Part shown: positions 23,290 to 31,414 of the stretch, one piece after another
Numbering within the stretch: the stretch's first letter is position 1
How the letters are laid out: every line of letters begins with the position of its first letter
Virus record (IMG/VR): IMGVR_UViG_3300020578_000256
Span: 1 to 33,409 of that record
Length of the DNA: 33,409 bases
Reading direction: 5' to 3' (one strand)
DNA from: a virus
Position numbers and translations under genes: made by a program
The notes under the pieces: model-generated
What the model was told of the DNA's origin: nothing
Databases searched by the model: none
What the model saw: the letters and a program-made list of their open reading frames with translations, nothing else

Positions 23290-24938
23290 TGATTGAAAAT
23301 TATCTTGGTAACGCTAGTCTAAAAAAGATTGGCGTTACAATACCATTTACCGAAGAAAACATTCTTGAGTACAAAAAATGTACTGAAGATCCAATTTATT
23401 TTGTTGATAATTATTGTTACATTGTTACGCTTGATCATGGTATTCAAAAGTTTAAGTTATACGATTGTCAAAAAGAAAAGATTGATCTAATTCACAAAGA
23501 ACGCCGTGTTATCATTATGGAGTCACGGCAGGCAGGTAAAACCACCACAGCAGCTGCATACATTCTTTGGTATACATTATTTCAAGGCGATAAAAATGTT
23601 GCTATTCTTGCCAACAAAGATAAAACTGCTCGTGAAATCTTATCACGCTATCAGTTAATGTATGAAAATCTTCCACTTTGGATGCAACAAGGTGTCAAAA
23701 CTTGGAACAAAGGCGATGTAGAGTTAGAAAATGGTTCTAAAGTTTTTACTGCTGCAACAACTCCTGCTGGTATTCGTTCTAAATCTGTAAACTTATTGTA
23801 CATTGACGAAGCAGCAATTATTCCAAACAACGTTGCTGATGCATTTTTTACTTCGGTATATCCTGTTGTTTCTGCTGGTCAAACAACTAAAATTCTCATT
23901 ACTTCTACACCACTTGGTTATAATCATTTTTGGAAGTTTTGGAATGATGCGGAGAATGGTCGAAACGGATTTACATCGTTGTTTATTCCATATTGGAAGA
24001 TTCCTGGTCGAGATGAAAAATGGGCAGATGAACAACGTAAAGTTCTTGGCGATGTCAAATATAATCAAGAAGTTCTTTGTAAATTTCTTGGCTCTTCACT
24101 TACACTTATTCGTGCTGATGTTATTGAACAAATGTCTTATAACGAACCAATCTATCAAAAAGATGGTTTAGACATTTTTGAAATGCCTGAAAAAGGTCAT
24201 TCATATATTGTTGTTGCAGATACAGCTAAAGGTGTTGGTGGCGACTATTCTGCATTTGTAATTGTTGATATTACTGAAGTGCCTTATAAAGTGGTTGCTA
24301 AATATAGAGATAATCAAATAGCACCGATGTTATATCCATCTGTTATTTACAGAGCAGCATTAGATTACAATAATGCTTATGTGCTTGTTGAGGTAAATTC
24401 TTCAGAGCAAGTTGCTCATATTTTATATCAAGAATATGAATATGAAAACATTTTATTTGTTCAAAGAGATTCAAAAGGTCAAAAAGTTTCAGGTGGTTTT
24501 GCCGGTGCAGGCAAAACACAACTTGGTGTTTCAACTGATAAAAGAGTTAAACGAATAGGTTGTTTTAACTTTAAGTCTTTGTTAGAGGAGAAAAAATTAT
24601 TAGTGTTTGATGCAGATATTATATCAGAAATTTCCACATTTATTGAGTCTAGAGGGTCTTACGCAGCTGATGAAGGATACCATGATGACTTGGTAATGCC
24701 GTTAGTTCTTTTTGGATGGTTAACAACAAATCCATATTTTAGAGAAATTACGGATGTAAACCTTCGTAAAGCGGTTTATGAACAAAGAATCAAACAAATT
24801 GAAGAAGATATGTTACCAGTCGGTTTTATTAATGATGGGCAACAAGAAGAAGTTATAATTGATGGAAAAGATGTATGGGGAAATTATGATACACAAGAAA
24901 AAACACCACCAGCGGGTTATTTACCTTCTAGGTTGTGA
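23289..24938 (+). CDS. gp17: Terminase large subunit gp17-like (packaging ATPase/nuclease)
   Basis: This 549-aa packaging motor has an N-terminal ATPase with Walker A SRQAGKTT (K84/T85) and Walker B LLYIDE (D173/E174), followed by the coupling motif ITSTPLG. The C-terminal RNase-H-like nuclease has D311 (VVADTAKG, GGDYSAFVI) and the HDDLVMP acidic pair (D466/D467). It cuts concatemeric DNA and drives it into the prohead through the portal. The length is a little under T4 gp17 (610 aa). The ATG overlaps the Dps stop by one base, so this gene is translationally tied to Dps. Confidence 0.95.
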   Translation: MIENYLGNASLKKIGVTIPFTEENILEYKKCTEDPIYFVDNYCYIVTLDHGIQKFKLYDCQKEKIDLIHKERRVIIMESRQAGKTTTAAAYILWYTLFQGDKNVAILANKDKTAREILSRYQLMYENLPLWMQQGVKTWNKGDVELENGSKVFTAATTPAGIRSKSVNLLYIDEAAIIPNNVADAFFTSVYPVVSAGQTTKILITSTPLGYNHFWKFWNDAENGRNGFTSLFIPYWKIPGRDEKWADEQRKVLGDVKYNQEVLCKFLGSSLTLIRADVIEQMSYNEPIYQKDGLDIFEMPEKGHSYIVVADTAKGVGGDYSAFVIVDITEVPYKVVAKYRDNQIAPMLYPSVIYRAALDYNNAYVLVEVNSSEQVAHILYQEYEYENILFVQRDSKGQKVSGGFAGAGKTQLGVSTDKRVKRIGCFNFKSLLEEKKLLVFDADIISEISTFIESRGSYAADEGYHDDLVMPLVLFGWLTTNPYFREITDVNLRKAVYEQRIKQIEEDMLPVGFINDGQQEEVIIDGKDVWGNYDTQEKTPPAGYLPSRL

Positions 24939-24943
24939 AAATA

Positions 24944-24951
24944 CTAAATAG
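24944..24951 (+). promoter_or_regulatory. T4-late-type promoter motif CTAAATAG before gene 18
   Basis: CTAAATAG lies 44 bases before the tail-sheath ATG and 6 bases after the terminase stop. A strong AGAGGAGA ribosome site (24983-24990) precedes the ATG. The distance is the longest of the seven, leaving a short leader; the sheath is needed in many copies. Confidence 0.65.
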
Positions 24952-24995
24952 AGAATCAAGTAATTGATTCATACTTATAACAAGAGGAGAAATCC

Positions 24996-26666
24996 ATGGC
25001 GTTTCAGCTTTCACCTGGCGTAAACGTATCAGAAGTTGATCTGACTAGCGTTGTGCCTTCAGTCGCCACATCTATTGGCGCATTTGCCGGAATTTTTGCC
25101 TGGGGTCCAGTCAATGAGGTCGTAACGATTTCAGATGAAGTTCAATTGGCGGATAGATTTGGAAAACCAGATAATAATAACTATGAACATTGGTTCTCAT
25201 CCGCAAACTTTTTAGCTTACTCAAACAATCTTCGGGTTGTTCGCGCAGCTAACTCGGCATCAACATTAAATGCCACTTCAGCTGGTGCTGGTGTTTTAAT
25301 TGAAAATGAAGACGATTACTTAGATAATCACACTGGTGGTGCAAACACATTTGGTCGTTTTGCTGCTAGATGCCCTGGCGATTTAGGTAATTCACTTCGT
25401 GTTGAAGTTGCTGATTCTAACACATACACTGGTTGGGCATTTTCGGGTTCGTTCACATCAGCACCAAATACTTCGACATATATTTTAAATTCTAGAGGTG
25501 CTTACGCTAATGATGAATTGCATATCATCATTGTTGACGAAGATGGTAAATTTACTGGTACAGCAAATACAGTTCTTGAAAAGTTTGCATTTGTCTCTAA
25601 GGCACCTGATGCTAAAAGTTTTGATGGTTCAACATTGTTCTATAAAGAAGTAATTGAACAAAGATCGAAATTTATTTGGTGGTTATCACATCCAGATTCA
25701 ACAAATTGGGGTACGGTCAATTCATCGTACACATTACTAGCAACAAGAATTAGTTCCTCTCTTGCTAATGGCGCCAACGGCTCTATAACTGCAGGCAATC
25801 TTCAATCTGCTCTAAACAAAGTTGCTAATCCAGATTCTGAGGATGTATCGCTTATTATCACTGGCCCAGCAGTTGAAGCAACAGTTGAAAATGCTATTAC
25901 TCTTGCAGAAACACGCAAAGATTGTGTGGTGTTTATATCGCCAGAAAAAGCAGATTGTGTTGATAATTCAGGCCAAGAAACAACTGATATTCTTGCCTTC
26001 CGTAATACATTGCCATCATCTTCATATGCTGTGATGGATTCTGGCTGGAAATATCAATATGACAAATACAACGATGTATATCGTTGGGTGCCACTAAATG
26101 GCGACATTGCAGGTCTTTGCGCTCGTACGGATCTTGAACGTGATCCTTGGTTCTCACCAGCAGGTACAAGTCGTGGTGTAATTCGTAATGTTATTAAACT
26201 TGCTTGGAATCCAACTAAAGCAAACCGTGATTCTTTGTATAATTCTGGCGTAAATCCTGTCGTGACATTTCAAGGCGAAGGCACAGTGTTATTTGGCGAT
26301 AAAACATTATTAGATCGCCCATCAGCATTTGATCGTATTAATGTCCGTCGTTTGTTTACCGTTCTTGAAAAATCAATTTCTCGTGCTGCTCGTTCTTCTT
26401 TATTTGAGTTTAATGACGAATTTACAAGAGCACAATTTGTTAATTTAGTTGAGCCATTTCTCCGTGATGTGCAAGGTCGCCGTGGCATTACTGACTTCCG
26501 TGTTGTTTGTGACGAAACAAATAACACTCAACAAGTAATTGATGCTAATGAATTTGTTGGCGACATTTTTATCAAACCATCTCGTTCAGTTAACTTTATT
26601 CAATTGAATTTTGTTGCTGTAAGAAGTGGTGTGACATTTGAAGAAATTGTTGGTCGTGCAGTCTAA
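24996..26666 (+). CDS. gp18: Tail sheath protein gp18-like
   Basis: This 556-aa contractile sheath subunit has an N-terminus diagnostic of T4-type sheaths (LSPGVNVSEVDLTSVVPSVA, then GPVNEVVTI, FGKPDNNNYEHWFSSANFL). The C-terminal arm is equally typical (FDRINVRRLF, GDIFIKPSRSVNFI). It is about 100 residues shorter than T4 gp18 (659 aa), mainly in the protruding middle region. It has its own late-promoter motif and strong ribosome site, and precedes the tube gene as in T4. Confidence 0.95.
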   Translation: MAFQLSPGVNVSEVDLTSVVPSVATSIGAFAGIFAWGPVNEVVTISDEVQLADRFGKPDNNNYEHWFSSANFLAYSNNLRVVRAANSASTLNATSAGAGVLIENEDDYLDNHTGGANTFGRFAARCPGDLGNSLRVEVADSNTYTGWAFSGSFTSAPNTSTYILNSRGAYANDELHIIIVDEDGKFTGTANTVLEKFAFVSKAPDAKSFDGSTLFYKEVIEQRSKFIWWLSHPDSTNWGTVNSSYTLLATRISSSLANGANGSITAGNLQSALNKVANPDSEDVSLIITGPAVEATVENAITLAETRKDCVVFISPEKADCVDNSGQETTDILAFRNTLPSSSYAVMDSGWKYQYDKYNDVYRWVPLNGDIAGLCARTDLERDPWFSPAGTSRGVIRNVIKLAWNPTKANRDSLYNSGVNPVVTFQGEGTVLFGDKTLLDRPSAFDRINVRRLFTVLEKSISRAARSSLFEFNDEFTRAQFVNLVEPFLRDVQGRRGITDFRVVCDETNNTQQVIDANEFVGDIFIKPSRSVNFIQLNFVAVRSGVTFEEIVGRAV

Positions 26667-26670
26667 ATAG
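26663..26670 (+). promoter_or_regulatory. T4-late-type promoter motif CTAAATAG before gene 19
   Basis: CTAAATAG overlaps the sheath stop codon (TAA 26664-26666) and lies 21 bases before the tail-tube ATG. ACAGGAGA (26676-26683) is the ribosome site. It gives the tube gene its own late start. Confidence 0.65.
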
Positions 26671-26691
26671 AGATAACAGGAGAAAAACAAC

Positions 26692-27237
26692 ATGGCATTT
26701 AACGTAACTCAGTTTAGATCACAAATGGTTGGAGACGGTGCTCGTCCCAATTTATTTGAAGTATCTATACCATTTCCTGGTTACTCATTACCAGGAGATG
26801 CACAATCAAAAACAACATTTATGTGTAAAACAGCACAACTTCCGGGCTCTACTGTTGGTGTTGTGCCTGTTCAGTATTTTGGCCGTGAGTTGAAATTTGC
26901 AGGCAATAGAACTTTTGCTGATTGGACAATTACAGTGATCAACGATGAAGACTTTGCAGTAAGAAATGCTTTTGAGCGTTGGATGAATGGTATTAATACA
27001 CATCGTACCAATCTTCGCAATGCAGCTGCTTTGACACCAACAGGTTACACACAAGATGCAGAAGTTTTTCAATATGGTAAAGATGGCAGAAGACTTAAAA
27101 TATGTAAGTTTATTGGCCTTTTTCCAACTGACATTACACCAATTGATGTTGATTGGGGTTCAAATGACACTATTGAGGAGTTTTCAGTAACACTCACCTA
27201 TCAATGGTGGGAAGCAATAGCCGATCAAGTGTTTTAA
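26692..27237 (+). CDS. gp19: Tail tube protein gp19-like
   Basis: This 181-aa subunit of the inner tail tube (T4 gp19 is 163 aa) has features typical of the family: FNVTQFRSQM, ARPNLFEVSIPFPG, MCKTAQLPGSTVGVVPVQYF, KFAGNRTFADWTITVINDED, FERWMNGI and the C-terminal YQWWEA. It follows the sheath gene and is followed at once by a strong terminator, so it ends the tail transcription unit. Confidence 0.93.
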   Translation: MAFNVTQFRSQMVGDGARPNLFEVSIPFPGYSLPGDAQSKTTFMCKTAQLPGSTVGVVPVQYFGRELKFAGNRTFADWTITVINDEDFAVRNAFERWMNGINTHRTNLRNAAALTPTGYTQDAEVFQYGKDGRRLKICKFIGLFPTDITPIDVDWGSNDTIEEFSVTLTYQWWEAIADQVF

Positions 27238-27269
27238 GAGGAAAGGCTTCGGCCTTTTCTCTTTTCTTT
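27238..27269 (+). terminator. Rho-independent terminator after gene 19
   Basis: GAGGAAAGGC - TTCG - GCCTTTTCTC forms a 10-bp stem (one G-U pair) closed by the stable C(UUCG)G tetraloop and followed by TTTTCTTT. It starts on the base after the gp19 stop. This is the only clear intrinsic terminator in the window. Confidence 0.9.
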
Positions 27270-27283
27270 AGAATGGAAAATAA

Positions 27284-28915
27284 ATGGCAATAAACCTTTT
27301 TGGTTTTACAATTGGTAAAAAAGATGTTGCTCAGGTCGAAAAACCTGAGCAACGCTCATTTGCACTACCAACACCCGCATTAGATGATGGTGCTGTTACC
27401 ATCACACAAAATGCCTATTACGGCACTTATGTTGACTTAGAAGGTTCTGTTCGCAATGAATTAGAACTTATTACTCGTTATAGAGAAATGTCAAATCATC
27501 CAGAACTAGAACAAGCAATTGATGATATTGTTAATGAGTCAATTACACATGATGGTAGCGGCGATGTTATTTCTATTAATTTAGATAAACTAAAACAACC
27601 GGAAACAATTAAAAAGAAAATTATTGAAGAGTTTAACAACGTTCAAAGAATGTTGAACTTTTCAAATCTTGCTGATGATTTGTTCAAGCGTTGGTATATT
27701 GATGGTAGAATTTACTTTCACATTATAGTAAACGATAGTAATCCAAAAGAAGGCATACAAGAACTTCGCTATATTGATCCACGCAAAATTCGTAAGGTGC
27801 GTGAAGTAGCAAAAGATAAAGACATTAAAACTGGTGCTATGGTGATTAAATCAATCGCCGAGTATTATGTATATAATGATCGTGGAACCACAACACAAAC
27901 ATATACCGCAGGCGTAAATGCAGGTCTTCGTATTGCGCCAGATTCTGTAATTAATGTGAACTCTGGTTTGATGGATGCCAAAAATACATTTGTTATTTCG
28001 TATCTACACAAAGCAATCAAACCATTAAATCAATTGCGTATGATTGAAGACGCAGTTGTTATTTACCGTTTATCAAGAGCACCAGAACGCCGTGTATTTT
28101 ACATTGATGTTGGTAATTTGCCAAAAGGTAAAGCCGAACAATATCTTCGTGATATTATGGTCAGATACCGTAACAAAATGGTTTATGATGCAAATACTGG
28201 CGAAATGCGTGATGATCGCAAGCATATGTCGATGCTTGAAGACTTTTGGTTACCACGGCGTGAAGGCGGCAAAGGCACAGAAATTACCACATTACCAGCT
28301 GGTCAAAATCTTGGTCAAATTGAAGATGTTGATTACTTTCGCAAAAAACTTCTACAGTCATTAAATGTTCCATATTCTCGTATGGATTCTCAAGGTGGCG
28401 GTGGTCTAGCATCTCTTGGCCGCTCTGCTGAAATTACTCGTGATGAATTAAAGTTTGCTAAGTTTGTTATTCGCCTTCGTAATAAGTTCTCTCAAATTTT
28501 TGATCAAGCACTTAAAGTGCAACTTACGCTTAAAGGTATTTGTACACAAGAAGAATGGGATGATTTTAAAGAAGACATTTATTACGATTACAAGAAAGAT
28601 AACAATTTTACAGAACTTCGTGAGGCAGAATTAATTCGTGAAAGAGTTACTACGCTTCAACTTTTAGATCCATATATTGGCAAATATTTTTCACAAACAT
28701 GGGCAAAGAAAAATATTCTTCGTATGACTGATGAAGAAATTGAACAAATGAGTGAAGAAATGGAAGAAGATGGCACTCTTAATACAACTGCAAATGATCA
28801 ACAAAATACAAGTGTTGAAAATGTAGACAATACAATAGATAGAGTGCCAACGGAATCAACAACACCTCAATTAGACTCCGAAGTAGAAAAATATTCAGTC
28901 GGTATAAATAGATAA
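27284..28915 (+). CDS. gp20: Portal protein gp20-like
   Basis: This 543-aa portal vertex subunit (T4 gp20 is 524 aa) forms the dodecamer through which DNA is packaged. The family pattern is clear: YVDLEGSVRNELELITRYRE, EQAIDDIVNE, FKRWYIDGRIYFHI, LRYIDPRKIRKVRE, IYRLSRAPERRVFYIDVGNL, YRNKMVYDANTGE, EDFWLPRREGGKGTEI and LPAGQNLG. The C-terminus is acidic and Asn/Thr-rich. It begins 14 bases beyond the terminator hairpin region with no clear late motif upstream; AATAAATG overlaps its start. Confidence 0.95.
   Translation: MAINLFGFTIGKKDVAQVEKPEQRSFALPTPALDDGAVTITQNAYYGTYVDLEGSVRNELELITRYREMSNHPELEQAIDDIVNESITHDGSGDVISINLDKLKQPETIKKKIIEEFNNVQRMLNFSNLADDLFKRWYIDGRIYFHIIVNDSNPKEGIQELRYIDPRKIRKVREVAKDKDIKTGAMVIKSIAEYYVYNDRGTTTQTYTAGVNAGLRIAPDSVINVNSGLMDAKNTFVISYLHKAIKPLNQLRMIEDAVVIYRLSRAPERRVFYIDVGNLPKGKAEQYLRDIMVRYRNKMVYDANTGEMRDDRKHMSMLEDFWLPRREGGKGTEITTLPAGQNLGQIEDVDYFRKKLLQSLNVPYSRMDSQGGGGLASLGRSAEITRDELKFAKFVIRLRNKFSQIFDQALKVQLTLKGICTQEEWDDFKEDIYYDYKKDNNFTELREAELIRERVTTLQLLDPYIGKYFSQTWAKKNILRMTDEEIEQMSEEMEEDGTLNTTANDQQNTSVENVDNTIDRVPTESTTPQLDSEVEKYSVGINR
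28904..28911 (+). promoter_or_regulatory. T4-late promoter TATAAATA(G) before prohead core genes
   Basis: TATAAATA at 28903-28910 is the exact T4 late consensus, here inside the last codons of the portal gene and 20 bases before the gp67-like ATG. The following G keeps the (C/A)TAAATA(C/G) register used for the other sites. Confidence 0.75.
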
Positions 28916-28931
28916 TTAATAAAGGCGTAAT

Positions 28932-29129
28932 ATGGACACAAGACAATTTATCGACCAACTTGTTGCGGGTGAAAGTGCTGCTGCAAAAGAAACTTTAGAA
29001 AATTTAATTTCAAATAAGGCTTTTGAAGCACTTGACGAGTACAAGAAACAAATGGCTTCTAATATTTTTGGTGAAAAACAAGAAAATTCTGAAGCTGAAG
29101 AAACAGTAGAAGTTCAAGAAACAGAATGA
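28932..29129 (+). CDS. gp67: Prohead core protein gp67-like
   Basis: This 65-aa acidic protein lies between portal and protease, as T4 gp67 does. The N-terminal helix (TRQFIDQLVAGESAAAKETL, then ALDEYKKQMASNIFGE) resembles the short capsid-core motif shared by T4 gp67 and gp68, and the Glu-rich tail fits gp67. Such proteins form the assembly core and are cleaved to internal peptides by gp21; the LDE triplet would suit the L-x-E specificity. It overlaps the next gene by ATGA. Confidence 0.7.
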   Translation: MDTRQFIDQLVAGESAAAKETLENLISNKAFEALDEYKKQMASNIFGEKQENSEAEETVEVQETE

Positions 29130-29917
29130 AAAGTTTAGTAGAATTTAGGCAAGAACCAATTTTAGAAGAAGATAAAACAGACTATTCTAAGTTTGATGCT
29201 CTTGTTCGTGCTGGTTTGGCCAATAAGGCACAGTTACAAAGAATACATAAAATTCTTGATAAAATGCAAGAAGATAAACCTGTATTTAATAATGCCGATA
29301 GAATGATTCTACAAAACTTATTTAATAAAATGGTAGACTTGCTTACAACAAATAAACAAATTTTTTCGCAAGCTCGTCGTTCGGTTAATGAAGGAGTTGT
29401 TGATTCTTCAGATTATAAAGTTTCACCAGAAACTGGTAAAAAATATAGAGCGCATCGTGTAGTTCTTTCAAGAGAAGAACCAAAAGAAAAAGATGAATTA
29501 AAAGAACAACTAACAAAGTTTGATCCACCATTTGTTCTTGTTTTAAAACGTAAAGCAATTCGTCTTTATCCTGATTCAACAAGAATTGCTTTATATTATA
29601 GTGATAAACTTAATAAGTATTTTTCAGTGCCTTATTCTACTGAAGACGACAAAATGGGCATAGTGCAAGCGGAAGAAGTTGAGTTAGAAGAAGCTGTTAT
29701 GGATCAACTTCACAAAATTGTTGATGGCAAACAAGCACAAAAAATTAAATTTGGTAATGGTCAAACAAAAAGTGTAGATCATTTTACAGCATCAGCAGTA
29801 ACACAACTGCACAAAGCTTTAAATGATGAAAATAAGAAAAAAATATCTGATATGATTCATAAGTCTCCAGAACACTTTAATAAAGTAGCAAGTTTCGCTT
29901 TTTCTAAAGTAAAATGA
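29126..29917 (+). CDS. Unidentified prohead-block protein
   Basis: This 263-aa hydrophilic protein is not part of the T4 gene order. The N-terminal half is helical (YSKFDALVRAGLANKAQLQR, KILDKMQEDKP, MILQNLFNKMVDLL). The middle looks beta (GKKYRAHRVVLSREE, FDPPFVLVLKRKAIRLYPDS). The C-terminal part (EAVMDQLHKIVDGKQAQKIK, VTQLHKALNDENKKKISDMI) has the texture of a small helical module I associate with aquatic T4-like phage virion proteins. It overlaps gp67-like and gp68-like genes at both ends by ATGA, so it is made together with core proteins and is probably a core or internal head protein. Function unknown. Confidence 0.75.
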   Translation: MKSLVEFRQEPILEEDKTDYSKFDALVRAGLANKAQLQRIHKILDKMQEDKPVFNNADRMILQNLFNKMVDLLTTNKQIFSQARRSVNEGVVDSSDYKVSPETGKKYRAHRVVLSREEPKEKDELKEQLTKFDPPFVLVLKRKAIRLYPDSTRIALYYSDKLNKYFSVPYSTEDDKMGIVQAEEVELEEAVMDQLHKIVDGKQAQKIKFGNGQTKSVDHFTASAVTQLHKALNDENKKKISDMIHKSPEHFNKVASFAFSKVK

Positions 29918-30351
29918 GTTTCATAAATCAAATCATAGAGGGTAATTTTATTGAGGCAAAACAAAACCTATTCAATCGCCTTAATGAAATTGCTGCTCTT
30001 CGTTTAGGAGAAGTTAAAAAAATAGTTTCATCAGAAACATTTGAAGTATATGATGAAGCGGTTAGGAGAAATCCTAATATTATTCGTATGGGCAGAATAC
30101 AAAAAATTCGGCGCAGAATACGCCGAAATAAAAAAGGTAAAATTGTAGTACAAAAAAATGTTAGACGTTCTGGTATTAAAGGTTATAGAGTCGCCGGCAG
30201 CACACTTAAAAGAATACCTGCAGCTGAAAGACTCCGTAAAGCAAGAAAATTAAAGCAATCATGGAAAACAACAAGACGCGCTAAATTACGTAGAACATTA
30301 ATCAAAAGAAAAATGTCTTTGCGTAGAAGATCAGCAATGGGATTAAGATAA
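29914..30351 (+). CDS. gp68: Prohead core protein gp68-like (strongly basic)
   Basis: This 145-aa protein begins with a core-type motif (INQIIEGNFIEAKQNLFNRL, then LRLGEVKKIV) like that of the gp67-like product. From about residue 60 to the end it is exceptionally rich in Arg/Lys (KIRRRIRRNKKGK, RRAKLRRTLIKRK). T4 gp68 is a small basic prohead core protein at this place, so the assignment rests on position, size and charge. The basic tail could neutralise acidic scaffold or bind DNA after cleavage. Confidence 0.65.
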   Translation: MSFINQIIEGNFIEAKQNLFNRLNEIAALRLGEVKKIVSSETFEVYDEAVRRNPNIIRMGRIQKIRRRIRRNKKGKIVVQKNVRRSGIKGYRVAGSTLKRIPAAERLRKARKLKQSWKTTRRAKLRRTLIKRKMSLRRRSAMGLR

Positions 30352-30352
30352 A

Positions 30353-30733
30353 ATGCCAACAACAATTACAAATTCTAAAAGATCCAAATCTGTAATTCGA
30401 ATTACAGGTAACACAGCTACTCGGATTAATCTAAATCAGTTGTCAACCAATACAACAACAGAGTTAGTTGCCGCAGCTGAAATTTCACACATAACAACAT
30501 CTACTGATGGTAAATGGATTGTTTATCGTGGCAATGATGCCACTGGTGAACCAGTTCTCGCTTTATTTGGTCAAAATGATGTTCCTTTTGCACATTATGA
30601 CGTATCAATTGCAGGCGCAAACACTGGTGCCAATTTATATTTTACAAATTCAGGCACAGACGGCACACTTGTTGTTACAGTAAGTAAAACAGCAACATAC
30701 ACGATTGATCCAGATACTGGAGCAGTAATATGA
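30353..30733 (+). CDS. Unidentified small beta-rich protein of the prohead block
   Basis: This 126-aa protein is Thr/Asn-rich with alternating beta pattern (SVIRITGNTATRINLNQL, STDGKWIVYRGND, YDVSIAGANTGANLYF, GTLVVTVSKTATYTIDPD). It has no cysteine and no signal peptide. It has no counterpart in T4 between genes 68 and 21. It starts one base after the gp68-like stop and overlaps the protease gene by ATGA, so it is made with head proteins. A head decoration or Ig-like outer capsid protein is possible but unproved. Confidence 0.65.
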   Translation: MPTTITNSKRSKSVIRITGNTATRINLNQLSTNTTTELVAAAEISHITTSTDGKWIVYRGNDATGEPVLALFGQNDVPFAHYDVSIAGANTGANLYFTNSGTDGTLVVTVSKTATYTIDPDTGAVI

Positions 30734-31380
30734 AATTAATTAGAGAATCAATAGAGAAGGTAAAATACCTTACTGAAATTTCAGAAAACGGTAAGAAAAA
30801 TCTTTATATTGAAGGTACATTTCTTGTTGGCGACACAGTAAATCGCAACAACAGAATGTATAAAATGGACACGCTTCGCCGAGAAGTTGATCGTTATAAT
30901 GAAGAATACATTAACACAAATCGTGCTCTTGGTGAATTAGGACATCCAGACACTCCAACACTTAATCTTGAAAGAGTGTCTCATAAGATTATATCTTTAA
31001 AAGAAGATGGTAATACTTTTTACGGTAAAGCACTAATTCTTGAAACACCTTATGGTTCAATTGCAAAAAATCTTATTGAAAATGACGTAAGTTTAGGTGT
31101 TTCTTCTAGAGCTTTAGGTTCTGTTATTCAAACAAAAGAAGGTTATAACTTAGTGCAAGATGATTTAAAATTAGCAACTGCTGCTGATATTGTTGCAGAT
31201 CCCTCTGCGCCTGGTGCCTTTGTACAAGGTATTATGGAAAATAAAGAATGGATGTTTGTTGATGGTAAATTTGTAGAGGCGGATTTTGATTATGCAAAAA
31301 ATCAAATTAAACAAGCAAATCCAAAAGAAATTGAAGAAGTTGCGCTTAAGTTATTTGAAAATTTCTTACGAAAACTTTAA
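30730..31380 (+). CDS. gp21: Prohead core protease gp21-like
   Basis: This 216-aa T4-type prohead serine protease processes the scaffold, core and capsid proteins before DNA packaging. The core is clear: NLYIEGTFLVGDTVNRNNRMY, catalytic His H72 in GELGHP, Ser in GVSSRALG (S125 or S126), and ADIVADPSAPGAF with a candidate acidic residue D157. The length matches T4 gp21 (about 212 aa). It overlaps the upstream 126-aa gene by ATGA. After it comes a late promoter for the scaffold and capsid genes. Confidence 0.92.
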   Translation: MKLIRESIEKVKYLTEISENGKKNLYIEGTFLVGDTVNRNNRMYKMDTLRREVDRYNEEYINTNRALGELGHPDTPTLNLERVSHKIISLKEDGNTFYGKALILETPYGSIAKNLIENDVSLGVSSRALGSVIQTKEGYNLVQDDLKLATAADIVADPSAPGAFVQGIMENKEWMFVDGKFVEADFDYAKNQIKQANPKEIEEVALKLFENFLRKL

Positions 31381-31385
31381 TTTTT

Positions 31386-31393
31386 ATAAATAG
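31386..31393 (+). promoter_or_regulatory. T4-late promoter TATAAATA(G) before genes 22 and 23
   Basis: TATAAATA at 31385-31392 is the exact T4 late consensus, 21 bases before the scaffold ATG. AAGGAG (31402-31407) is the ribosome site. No separate late motif is seen between genes 22 and 23, so this one probably also serves the major capsid gene. Confidence 0.8.
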
Positions 31394-31414
31394 AAAATCA
31401 CAAGGAGATTCCTA

